Below the pieces are notes generated by a model that saw nothing but the letters and a program-made list of their open reading frames with translations, did not search any database and was not told the DNA's origin. Below, piece after piece: positions 45,096 to 56,659 of a DNA stretch of 64,000 nucleotides; the first letter of the stretch is position 1; every line of letters starts with the position of its first letter. Location of the stretch: contig OZ234498.1 in assembly GCA_965153455.1 (NCBI GenBank), positions 1,178,001-1,242,000 of the forward strand, given 5' to 3'. The DNA is from Sphagnum compactum (lineage: Eukaryota > Bryophyta > Sphagnopsida > Sphagnales). A program made the translations under genes and the position numbers.

Positions 45096-45345
45096 TTGGC
45101 ATCTATGAAATACTTCTCAAAATCCTTGGAAGCCCCTGAATGTGACACACTCAAAAACACAATGCCCTTTAGATTGTGCATGAGGCTTTGCAACTATCCC
45201 TCCTGGATCTGTCCACGCCATTCTTGCAATACTCTTGGGTAATCTTCTTGGCTTCAACCACTAAGCTCTTTATCACCAATCCTCCAAAGCTGTAGCCCAC
45301 CACCACTATTCTTTGTCGATGATCAGCCCAGGATGGCAACTCTTA
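44626..45345 (-). pseudogene. SERAC1-like alpha/beta hydrolase, inverted duplicate with frameshift
   Basis: Minus-strand exons: about 45345-44933 and 44787-44626, with the same donor (GTACAG) and acceptor as the copy at 2-464. The longer exon here reaches the nucleophile elbow: LPSWADHRQRIVVVGYSFGG (GYSFGG at 45281-45298), then LVIKSLVVEAKKITQEYCKN. A frameshift near 45184-45200 separates this from LHNLKGIVFLSVSHSGASKD, so the copy is broken. The last exon is identical in protein to the other copy and carries the DANHM His. The Ser and His of the catalytic triad are both present. Likely a serine esterase or lipase related to SERAC1; plant relatives are poorly characterised. Confidence 0.6.
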
Positions 45346-47440
45346 TCAGGTGTTTGAACTTTTATATTATGATTTCTAATGCTTATGAAACCTTTAAATT
45401 TTTTTATTATGTAGTTTTAGAAAGAAAAAAATGAATAGAATCCAATGGCACAATTTTTTTTAATATTCAAAAGTGATTTTAAGAACTTATAATAAAAGTT
45501 TTTTCTTAAAAAAGGGTCTGTGTCCAAAGGGCCCAGTTTGTTTTCTGAGTTCTTAGATCTTATTATATATTGAAATTTTTATAATAAATATTTTATAATA
45601 AAAATAGGGAGCAACAGGACCTAAATAAGTGACCTAAATAAGTGAGGGTGTAGATCTATCTGTTAAGGTGTAAAACCCTAAAGTTATGTAAGCCCTAAGT
45701 AAGTGAAGGTGAAGAGATGGCCTGCATGGGAAGTCCAAGTTCTCTTCCACACTCACCACTCTAACGACATATGACACTCATATGAAACCTTTGATTTGCA
45801 ACTGAGCTCAAATCTTGGCTGGTTTTGACTAGTTTAATAAGCATGTGACACCTTTGATGTGCATAAACTTTGAAATAATTTTTTTTTTAAATTTTGTTTT
45901 TGCAACATTTGCTTTTACAAGGTTTTGGTTTGTTGGTTTGTTTAGGGAACAAGCTCAAGGTTGATTTGTAACAAGGCAAGTTTGGAGAAAGAAGTAGAAG
46001 CAAGAGCGTGCACAAGGTCTTTGACTTGGGCAACAAACATTTGAACAACTTGTGGGGAAAAGCTACTACATACATTTCACTTTTTAACCATTTTTCTTTT
46101 GCTATTTTTTTCATACTTCTTGTCTTTTGAGTGTTTTTGAACAAAGAATATGTACATTTGTTATCCAAATTTCTCTTATTCCTTGTTTTGTTTTGTTGGC
46201 TAGATTTTTTCTTAGATTTGTTTTGTTTTTAGGTTTGGGGCAAGAAGCACAACAAGTCATGTGTAGGGGGCTATTGGCTTGGGGTAGTATGCATATTTAC
46301 CAAATCTTCTCCGGACATCTAATATGCATCCAAGTCTCTAACCTTTTTTTTTGTTGTTTTTTTTCTTCTTTTTACCCCTTGTCTTTTTGGTGTTTTGACA
46401 TATTATATACATATGGCATGGTTTGTCTCATTCCCTACTTATATTTGTTAACTAATTTATTTTTCTTATATTGTGTACATGTTTTTAGGTTTGGTGCAAG
46501 AAGCATGGCCCCTTTATCTTTTGGCAGCTTTTTATTTTATTTTGACTTTTTCTTTTCTTTTTTCATCTATTATGTACATGCATTTGAGTTTAGGGCAAGA
46601 AGCACGACCCCCTTGTCTTTTGGGAGTTTTTTCTTTTATTTGTTGGCTATTTTTCTTCTATTATCTTATATTGTGTACATGCTTACCAAAACCAATGTTA
46701 CATGTGTAATAAAATAAGTGTTATACAATGGTTAGCCCCAAGTAATAGACTTTTTTTTAGGAAAAATTCATTTAATATAAATGCAGTTCCAAAAACAACA
46801 TGCTAGAATTTTGGACACAAGTGTTGGGAACTCAAGCTTCTCACAAGGTTGATTAAGGGCCAACATTTGCTACTATTGATAATGAATCTTTAAAGTATGA
46901 GGTTGAGCTAAAGAAGGAAGTGCTTTGGGCATGAGTCTTAAATTGGATTTGGATGTAATTTTATACCTTTAAAGCTCACATAATCATCTAACACTATTTA
47001 TTTCCTCATCCATACAAATTGTGGTTTGTTCTTTTCATGTCTCTTTCCTTGTTATGTTGGTGTAACTTTTTTTTCTTATTTGATTTTGTCTTATCAAGTT
47101 TTTTGTCATCTAATATGTATTATAATGTGTCACTTTTGTTGTTTTTTTGTTTTATGTTTTCTCTGAGCTATTTTTTTGTGTGTTTTTTATCATGTCACAT
47201 GTTTTTATGGTTTGCAAAATAAATCAGCCCACACCATGGTTGCACTTTTCTAATACTCAACATTATTGTGACATAAATTAAGTTGTTGGTTTACGGTTTT
47301 AGGATGTGAATTTCAAATTGACACGTTGCTAGGAGGTGATGAATGCATTTTGACTTGCTGTAATTTATATTCCAGACCCATTTCAAGCGAATTTCAGCAA
47401 GGTGTGGGAGGCTCATTTGGGTGGTATTTGCTAATTTTTA
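45346..47440. repeat. AT-rich, with degenerate ~100-250 bp tandem repeats
   Basis: TTTAGGTTTGGGGCAAGAAG-type words recur near 46230, 46487 and 46588, followed each time by CCCCTTGTCTTTTGG-type words and TATTGTGTACATG. The 196-codon frame at 46127-46717 runs through these and is Phe/Leu-rich because of T-runs; it is not accepted as a gene. Confidence 0.5.
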
Positions 47441-47443
47441 CAA

Positions 47444-47776
47444 ATGAAGTGGGGAAAGTGCAAAAATGTGGTTATGGGTGATGATTGTGGCTGTCAAAAC
47501 CTTGAACTGTCATTGAATGATCCACTTTTGTATGGATGTTGTGATTGCCACAAGCACTTCCATGTAAGGCTAGAAAATGATATTCTAGATTTTAGACCAT
47601 GCCAAAAGAAACATAATGGGAAATATTATGGCTGCCAAAGTTACTTAGGCTTACAAAAGACTGAAAAAATCTATTCTTGCTACCTACATCATCAAAATTT
47701 CCATAAAAAACCATCTTTTATTGTTGTTCCCACTGTGTGTTCTCAAATAGCAAGTACTATTGCTCATCAAATTTAA
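47444..47776 (+). CDS. Hypothetical Cys/His-rich protein, 110 codons
   Basis: The frame has a pattern that could bind metal: DDCGCQNLE, GCCDCHKHFHVR, RPCQKKHNGKYYGCQSYL, YSCYLHHQNFH. No family was recognised. A further frame at 47830-48036 (DGLKKVKLEFPEHDVLEIEE) might be a following exon. Could be a small zinc-binding domain of a mobile element, or a chance frame. Confidence 0.25.
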   Translation: MKWGKCKNVVMGDDCGCQNLELSLNDPLLYGCCDCHKHFHVRLENDILDFRPCQKKHNGKYYGCQSYLGLQKTEKIYSCYLHHQNFHKKPSFIVVPTVCSQIASTIAHQI

Positions 47777-48781
47777 CTACAAGACCTTCATGTCTAGAAC
47801 TCCATGAGTGAGGCCGTGGTCTTGAAGATATGTCTTCTCATGGAGGCTTTGAAAATGATGGATTGAAAAAGGTGAAACTAGAATTTCCAGAACATGATGT
47901 TCTAGAAATTGAAGAAATGCAAGATGATTTGGAATCTTGTATTTTGAAGGCTCATTGTGAGAAGGTAATGCCAGCATGGTTGATGAAACTTCTTCAAAAC
48001 ATTCAAGGACAAGATGTGCATCACATCATGTACTAAATCCAGTGAAATGTCGAAACCATACAAATGGTACATGCACCAAAGGATGGAGTAACCTAATATG
48101 CCTCCTCTTGTTTCCTCCTCCTCTCTTTCCCTACCATAACCTAGTTGTCACCACTTAGTTATTACAGTTAACATGCTTTCATAGCTTCATAATGATAATG
48201 GATTGCAAGCTTCTTTTCAAGCACATGATCCTCCTGTCTATTGTTCTGGGTCTATAAAATAGCGCCTACAACTAGAATATCCCCCAACTTTTAATCCCCC
48301 AACCTTGCATTGAGCAAGGTAGTCCCCTGTAAACATCATCAACATGGTATGTAATATAATGGACCCACCAAGCTCTTCATTTATATAGTTTCTTGGGTAA
48401 GCATATGATATGGGAAAGCCATTGATGAAAGTATCTTCTAATTCCTGGATAAAAGGATTTAAGAAGGTAAATAGAACATTTGTATGAACGTTTTTGACTA
48501 ACTTATCTGAGCTAGCAGGTATGAAAAGAATTGGGATTGGACTCAATTATGAGGCTTTCCTAGTATTTAACAACACTATTTCTAGTGTCCAACAATCTTG
48601 TTGCCTTGTCCTTACACTTTGAAACCCATCCCATTGGCCCAAAAGAGCAAAGTTTCGTGGATCTCCTTGCAATGAAAACAAACAATTGTATCACTTCGAT
48701 TCTCACGAGTCCAAGTTTCTAAGAAGAAGACATAGGATAACCCACAAAACTAACATATTAGTTGGAGCATAAACTCACCTT

Positions 48782-50142
48782 TTATAGTCGTCGTGGTGCT
48801 TCCACAAGAGTTGCACACTTTGGACATGGAAATGAGTACAATCCACATGCTTCCATCCAACCATGTTTCAACTCTTCACATTTTAGAGCTTCAGGGAATG
48901 CTTTGAATGTACGTTTGCAACTATCATTTGTGCAAACAATAGGAACTTGCCAATATGACAAAGGATCCCAAATTGATTGGTATTATCTAAACTTCTCACC
49001 ATCCCACATTTCCTTAATAATGTCTGGCACAAAATCTTTTGGCAATCCCCTCCATGCATTTCTATTTCTCCATAAGGCCAAAACGTCATGGCACAACGTT
49101 TGGCTCAAACACATATTGGTTATGATACTAGCTAGAGGCATATACTCAAAAGATAAAACATATTTGTTTATCTCATTATGAAACACATTGGGCATTTTTT
49201 ACGACAAGTAGGGCAATCTCGTCTGTGTTTAATTAGTCTTTTTGGAACACACACACAGTCTAACTTCAATTCAGTGTGATCTTCATCATGAGGTTTCATC
49301 ACTATGGGGGAATGGTCTACATTTTTATCACCTGTGCAAAGACGCCACTTTTGGGTTTCCCCCATACCGAGGCCATTGTAAACACTTTGGAGCTGTTTCC
49401 GTGATGTGGGCACTTGATACCCATCAAGGTCCCCATTCCAATCTGGACCCGCAAGTGATAGCAACCTCCCTAAAGAAAGACGTATGTAATCAAACAATCC
49501 CGCTTTTGTCTTATGGGGTTCCTGAGTCAAAGACCCAAATAGAGTCTTCATGATTTCTCTTTGTGCCTCTATTAACATTTGAGACTTATTGAGAAGAATC
49601 TGGAGTTCAATAACCCGTGCCATATGAGCTACTTGCGGGTTAAGTGCTTGAGTTTCAAATCTTGCTTCTTGTGGCATACTACAACAAAAGGTACTTGCAG
49701 CAATATCTAATGTACATGCATCAAATCTATCCACCTCTTGTGTAGAATCTTCAAACATTGGTGACTCAATCAATGGTGCCACAGACATCAATTGATTTCC
49801 CATTACATTATAACCAAAGTGCCTGTTTACAGTTGCTTGTGACCACATAAGATTACCCTTGCATACATGACATAGACATCGTATCAAGTGTGATCCCCTG
49901 CTTCTGGCCTCTTGTGATATTACATTTCCACTAGAGGTTGATGGCACATCTTCTGCTACAACTAAATTCACTACAAATGGATTATTTAATCTAGACAACC
50001 TCTTCATAGTGTGATGGACTTCCCCAGCCACAAATTTTTTCTCATGAAAATACCAAGTCCTTTTCTTAACCCAAGCATACCTTGGTGGGAAATTACTACA
50101 CTTGTACGAACAAAAACATTGCATTTTCCCTTGATCATCCAT
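48782..50142 (-). pseudogene. CACTA-like (tnp2-type) transposon protein remnant
   Basis: The main frame (50142-49168) begins MDDQGKMQCFCSYKCSNF and holds CLCHVCKGNLMWSQATVNRH, then LSLAGPDWNGDLDGYQVPTS, GMGETQKWRLCTGDKNVDHS, and a zinc-knuckle-like CPTCRKKCPMC at its end. An overlapping frame (49195-48782) adds MPLASIITNMCLSQTLCHDV, LALWRNRNAW, WDGEKFR, a TAA at 48983-48985, then YQSIWDPLSYWQVPIVCTND. CxxC and WDGEKFR-type features recall the N-terminal parts of tnp2-like transposases in non-flowering plants, but DDE residues were not identified. A possible further upstream exon lies at 50487-50801 (RACCQNCGVNGHITCRQLQY). It may belong with the fragment at 40.5 kb. Confidence 0.4.
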
Positions 50143-50809
50143 GTTGAAGTAAGTCTGTTGAGATAAGAGTCAAGTTGTTTTATTGCGTTGCATATGTCCA
50201 ATAAAATGCCACTATATATTGTGCCAAGTAGCTACAAAATACCCATTCCCCCAACCATGAAGCACAATTTAGTCCCCTAAGCTATGGAGACCAATCTGCA
50301 AGTTATACAGTGAGGTCTTCGGAAATCAATTATCTATAGATCCTAAAGCAAAAGGAAGGACATTAACATCATATCAAGGATTCAATATTATATCCATTCA
50401 TTGCCATGAGTGCAAAGCACACAAAATTTGCTTCAAATCTTACTTTGGTTCTACAAATACCTGAAATAGAATAGGTTAGCAAATTGTCAGATATAGGTTT
50501 GAGAAATAGATAATCCTAGCAACCTTTGAACTTGAGTGCAAGTTCCAATCCAATAGAAAGAGTTTATTGTCTTGATTGGAAGGAAATATTGTAGTTGTCT
50601 ACAAGTAATATGTCCATTCACACCACAATTCTGGCAGCAAGCTCTATTAATTTGGAGTAGGGGATCAATTTCATCATGGCAAATATTCCAATTTCTTCTT
50701 GAAGGCAAAAAATTATCTATTTGAAAGTCTACAAAAAGTTCTGGATCATTTCTATTGCAAGACCTTTTTTGTTGACGAACTAATTGTTCAGTAAAATGCA
50801 CGAATACAA

Positions 50810-53040
50810 GCTATAGAAACTCGATACCTTTCAACAAACCAAATCTGATTCTTCTAAGATCTTGTAGTGGATGAGATGTGGCATACAGAAACAACAAAGC
50901 TTTTTTGCAAGGTTCTTACAACTAAAGAGTAACAATCCAAGGCAACGATAATGAAAACAAATTAATCTAGAACACTATTTGTACCTGTTTGCAGAAGACA
51001 CCTCCCTGGATCTGCAAATAGCATTGAATTCTTGCAAGTAGCAATGAATTTCCTTTGCCACAAACTTCAAACAGTGCTTTTGTTCATATGTGCAGGTGGC
51101 TTACAACACAAAGGAAACCGACGACAACAACAAACCTAAACCACTTGTTTCGGCATGCCTTCTTTGTCTTCTGCCCAGTCGTTGCTACAATAGAAGGTCA
51201 CAGACACATAGAAGAACGCTTTGTTACACAACCTTGCTATTCTAGGTCATTGTAATTGACGGATGTCCTTTCCATTTTATTCCATTTTTGTGGATGTTAA
51301 CTTGCAGTTGGTTCAATTAGGTAGGGCCCCGTTTCTTCTTCTTCTTCCTGTTATTTTCCTTTTTACTTGCATTTTGTGGTGTTTTGTCATGAAGTTTTCC
51401 CCACAAAAAGAAAAAGAAACCATAAAATTTATAAACGATCTTATATTTTCCATATAAGAATTTCAAAATTAATTAATTATTCAATTTAGGAATGTGCATT
51501 GTGATTGAAGTTGTGCTTGTACTACCATCATAGGGTAGCCATTTTTCAAGGTGTAAATATTTGTAAGTATATCAAAGTCTTTTTTTGCCCTTTGTACTTG
51601 AATGCACATCACCAAGTGGAATGTGCCATCAATCCTTCAATTCACCTTCCATCATACATGGAAGATGACTTGGCAATAATACTGCATGAAAAAATCTTGC
51701 ATGTATTTATGTCCGGAACATACATTTCTTTGGGCATACTCCCATGCTTCAAACTTTGATCTTGGGGCTTAGTCCTCACCCTACAATATGCCCTTGGTAA
51801 CATGCCTTCCCCTATATATATCTCTCCATATATATACCAAGTCTGTTGGATAATTAATTAATTTTGAAATATTCATTTCAACAAATGAAATGTTTCTAAA
51901 GATTTAATATTTTCCTTCACAATATTTTGTGATTTGGAAGAAATCATTTTTCAAAATTTCAACATTTCTGAAAATAGTATAATTTATTGTTGAATTGGCC
52001 AACATACTAAGGGCATAAATATTTTTTGGCCTTGTTGACAAAGTTTTGGAACTTTTGCAAATTTGGAATTCTTTTTAAAGTGTAAATTCACCTCTTTTTA
52101 GTTTTGTGGAAAAAATTAACCAAATTTTCTCTAACACCATGAAAAAAGAAGAAGAAGAAGAAGAAATATTTTGAAAAATTTTCTTGATCAACTTGTTTAT
52201 TATGGAAATCCCCCAAAACTCAAGGGCCTAAGTTCTAAACCCTCCCATGAAACCCACAAACCCCTAAGCCCCCCGACCCCCCCCCCCAATACTTCTTTTC
52301 CCTTCCTCCCACCAAACCCTTTTTCCGGAAAAGGGAAAGAAAAGAAATGAGATTTATAATATTTATTTAAAATTCCAATTACTTTTAGCCACATTAGGTA
52401 GCGGTGTTTTGTTTTCCCCAATTTTTCACTCTTGAAACTTTTGCTGATTTTTTTGCCATTTTTCTTTGAATTTACACTTCAATTTTTTTTAATAGCCACA
52501 GTGCCAAAATTCGCCCCAAAAATCATTGATATTATTAGGTAGGTGTTAAAGTTTATGATAGATAGCTCTAATATGTTGTAGATGAATAAGAAATCTTGGA
52601 TTTGATGTCTGAGAGCCATGCTAAAAAATCAGCCACGTTCATGTACCGGTAATCGTTCATGTGTGTGTTCATGATGGTTTGTTGACAGAGACATTGTTTG
52701 CTTATGTTTGCCTGTTACTTTTCTTGTTGGTCACAGAGTTTGTTTGTTACTGTAATCTTGTTTTCCTTGCATCAATACGCCCATATCTCTCAACAAATCG
52801 TGTTGAAAGCTTTGCGACTACACTGAAAATTTCAAGACAGATCTAATAATTACAGTTTGTGATACTTTGCTCAATTTTTCAAAAAGTTTTATGCTAGTTT
52901 TGGAACCTTGTCTTGCAACTTTGCACTTGTTTGGCGACAAAGCTTTGTTTGGCCTAGCTTTCCTTCAAGTTTGTGAATCGGTGTGTGATGAGTGCTGTGT
53001 TCACTTGTTCACATTTCACAAGAGTTGTGTGTGACAGGCG
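50810..53040. other. No gene recognised
   Basis: AT-rich with a (GAA)n run at 52144-52165 and a C-run at 52265-52287. 51850-51940 is an inverted relative of 29405-29500. Short frames only. Confidence 0.45.
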
Positions 53041-53052
53041 TGTGACAGGCAG

Positions 53053-56000
53053 ATGGTGACCGGATATGAATGTCAAAACTGTTTGGAGCCTTTTGGCCTC
53101 TCACAAGCAAAATTCTGTGCATTCTGTGGATATCCTCGGAAGTTCGAGACACCTGCAGAGTTAGAGCAATTGACTCCTGAATATGAACAGCAGAGAAACT
53201 TGAACATACAGAGGAACAATGCATTCATGGAATCTCTCAGCTTGACAAGTCTTATAAGTATGAAAATAGTTAACAAGCAAAAGGGAATTTCTAGACAAAA
53301 GAAGGATGCAACAAACATCATTTGACCAGCAATGTCCTCGAAATGAGTCTCTGAGATTTCAGAGCTCTCAACAGGTTGAATCGATAAACTCTTGATGAGT
53401 GCATTTGTGTCATGTTCTATTTGAATGTATTTCATGCTCTTCAGGTCAATTTAATCTTTGATTTTCACATGTGTGGTTTCCATGTGACAACGAAAACTCC
53501 AGCTGCAACTCCAAGGCAGGTCAACTTACATGTTTATTTTCGCATTGCAATGATATGTGGATAATCAGATGCCCTTTCCTTGGCAACGACATCACAAAAA
53601 CATGTTGCGAAGACGATCACAAAACATGTAGCAGCAGCAACACATGTTACTCCTTCCTTAGACATGGCAATAGTAGCGGGAGCACATGCTGTGACAGCAA
53701 TCAATAAACGTGTAGCAGCAGCAACAAGACAGGCTCCTTCTTTCGCAACAACAGCGTGAACACTTTTTATGACAACAATATCAAAACATGTAGCAACGGC
53801 AACAACAGCATGAACACTTGTTATGACAACAATATCAAAACATGTAGCAACGGCAACAACAGCGTGAACACGTGCTGTGACAACAACGATAAGACATGTA
53901 GCAATGGCATAGGTTGTTCCTTCTTTGGCAAAAACGGCGATACCTTCCATGGCAGCAACAACAGGTAGCTTACAACATAGGCAACATATTGTCTTTTGTG
54001 TAGTCAACAGTTTTTTTGTTACTGCCCGTTTCATACTTTAGAATGTAAGAGAAAAATTTGGTGCAAGTGTATAGATGAGCATAAAATAGCCTAGTTCCAA
54101 AGGATGCAAGAATTGAGTTCTATGGTTATGATAATTTTTAAGCATTATGATTATGAAAATGAATGAATACATATTCATGATTTAATATGCATTCATGATT
54201 CTGACAAAAATATAATTAGTGTCAAAATGGCCTTGAGGTAAGTTATGGGAATCTGTTTTTATTGATCTGGTGTAGGTGAAGAGAATGACCAGGAGTCAGT
54301 TGTTGTTGAGGCATCCAATGGAACAACTCCAGCCACAAGTTGGTTCATCTTTGCTATTGTTAAATTTCTATGGTAGAATTCAAGAAATTGCTCAATATGT
54401 TCTTGTTTGTCCTTTGAAAATTATTGTACTAATTTACTCATATATTTTGGCATTATAATCAGATTTGGAGAATCAAGTTCCGATGCCAACATATGAGCGC
54501 ATATTTGAGAAGCGTGCAAAAGGTGAATTGCAGGGAAGAGAATTCCTGAAAAAATACTATCCACAGCAATGGAGGATTTACAACATGAACTTGAAGTCTG
54601 TGAGGACCTGGTTCAGCAACATTGAGGATCCTAGGATCCGTTCATTCTTCTCTACCAATATGCGGCACAATGAGAATTCTCAGGCAGATGTCAAGAATTT
54701 CATCAAGGAACACAGTGGGACTCTAGCTGGATTCATTTCTCACTATCAGGGGTTGACTATTCAAATGCATTGGAAGGAGAAGGACGTCTATGAGTATTTC
54801 AAAGAATACAAACACTCACAAAAGAAGATTGGTGTGTCAAAGAAGATTCCTGCCAGAGACTTTCCGTTTGGTGCAGTTGATGACGTGGTACAAGGACCAA
54901 AAGAATTGGGGCTTGATATTGCTGAAGAGCTTGGTAATAACATGGTGGATTTTCAGGTACACAAAATGCCAATACTTTTTAATTTACCAATGCAAGAAAT
55001 TTGGGAGAGGTCATTGTCACTAATCACTATATTGTTTTGGTGTAGGTGTTGGGGCAAAAATTTGAAACAAAGGATTTGGAGGTGGCCAAAAAACATGTTT
55101 CTGTTGGTGAGTTAAATTACTTGTAACATCCATGGTGGATCTTATTGTCTTCCAGTAAATTAGTGCACAGTCGATTACTCATAGTTGATTACTTAGTATG
55201 TCCATAACAATTTTGCATGAAGTTTTTGCTTTGGATTTTTGATGTTTTCCTCTTTGATGCCTTTTTTGTAAATGAGGTCATGTCTCACAAATTATTTCTA
55301 TTGTGTGTCTAATGCTATGGGTAGTAACAGGGCAGAAAGTGGGCAAGGTCAATGCTCATGCTAGATGCAAAAGAAAGGCTCCAATGTCTAACCAAACACC
55401 TAGTTTGTAAAAGCAAAACGTGCCAACTCTTGCACCGACTTCAGAAAGTTGGACTATGGGATTACAGCGTGTAGAAAAGCAACAATTGGAGGAGGTTCAG
55501 ATATGCACTTGGCTCTTGATATGCTCTTTGGTCATGCATGTTTGTGAAATGATATGCTCTTGACTCTGATTTTGGAGGTGGTGGTTTTTGCAGCTCATGG
55601 ACCCAAAAGAAGATGTGCTTCTTCAAATGCAAAGAGAAATTGACAAGTGAGATATATGCTTTACAAACTTTCTTGATTTGTTGTTGTTATTTATGTCTAG
55701 GTGTTGGATGTTGTTGTGTATTTCACACATATTTCTTGGCATGTTGAAGACATAACTCAAAGGTAAACAAACTCATGATAAGAAGTGGGAGAAGGCAGAT
55801 GAAGGGGCCAATGGTGGACAATGCATAACAGTGGGTGTAGCTCATCACCTCCAGGTTTCATCTGAAATTTGTTGCTCAATTTGTTTTTTTTGGGTTGATT
55901 TTGGAATATATATACTTCTGAAAATATGTTGGTTTTGACGAATCAATTTGTTGCCTCTTTTATATGTGCAGCTCTTTGACAGGTTATCTTTGACTGCAAA

Positions 56001-56657
56001 GAAAGTCATTGCGATGCATGTAATGGGGGTCAAAAATGTGCATGATGTTCTACCTGAGATATCTGTACTGGCAAAACAAATCCAACCTCAGGGAACCAAG
56101 AAGACTAAAGGGTTGAAGCCCCATGCACAGCGGTTGGAGGATTTAGCAGTGGTTCAATGGGCATTGGGAGGTAGAGTGACCTTAGTGGATGTCATTGATA
56201 AGGGGGGTATGGTTAGTTTGCACTCCAGCAATGTCAGAGATCGTTGAAGATGACTTCAGTGTGCGAATCATGCCTTGTCAAGGGAATGCCATGGAGAAAT
56301 AGTGATTTTACAAAATTTTCTACAGTGACATTCCCATGTTCATGTGTGCAGCCCAAAAATGTATAAATGAAAAAGTGTTTTACTCAATGGCATGGTAAGT
56401 TGGGGGTGTGAACAGGGAATTAGGGTGACATTTGAAGACATGGTGCAAATGGAATTGGTTTAGAGTTGTAGGTGGAGACTTTTGTCAAACATGGTTGCCA
56501 TACTAACCAAACCCAAAAACTTTATTTGATTTTGTCAATGTGTCATTGGATATTTCAGAGATTTCCAATGAACCAAGATGAAGTGAACATTGGGCAAGAC
56601 TGTGCTTTTGTTTTGGAGAGCAGTGAAATTGGAGAAGCACATGGAGAACTCTAGTCT
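53053..56657 (+). pseudogene. Unrecognised multi-exon gene model with zinc-ribbon start
   Basis: A first frame (53053-53325) reads VTGYECQNCLEPFGLSQAKF then CAFCGYPRKFE (two CxxC pairs, zinc-ribbon-like) and EQQRNLNIQRNNAFMESLSL. Later exons join in phase with GT-AG sites: about 54465-54957, 55046-55108, 55332-55496 and 55594-55648, then 55759-55854 and 55972-56209. Contents include KSVRTWFSNIEDPRIRSFFS, HSGTLAGFISHYQGLTIQMH, GQKVGKVNAHARCKRK and LFDRLSLTAKKVIAMHVMGV. One in-frame TAA (about 55409) breaks the third of these. A last piece at 56560-56654 ends AHGEL. I cannot name the family; it may be a domesticated or decayed transposon gene. The first frame and later exons may not belong together. 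Confidence 0.4.
53580..53960. repeat. 54-bp minisatellite with diverged flanks
   Basis: TGAACAC(T/G) starts clean units at 53757, 53811 and 53865, exactly 54 bp apart, with the core TCAAAACATGTAGCAACGGC. Diverged copies extend to 53580 and 53960. Frames stay open on both strands because 54 is a multiple of three; neither is accepted as a gene. Confidence 0.85.
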
Positions 56658-56659
56658 AG

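Noticed and set aside
46127-46717. 196-codon hydrophobic protein
   Set aside because: Frame crosses degenerate tandem repeats and T-runs; hydrophobicity follows from base composition.
53534-54034. 166-codon minus-strand frame
   Set aside because: Passes through a 54-bp minisatellite that is open on both strands; low-complexity Val/Ala repeats only.
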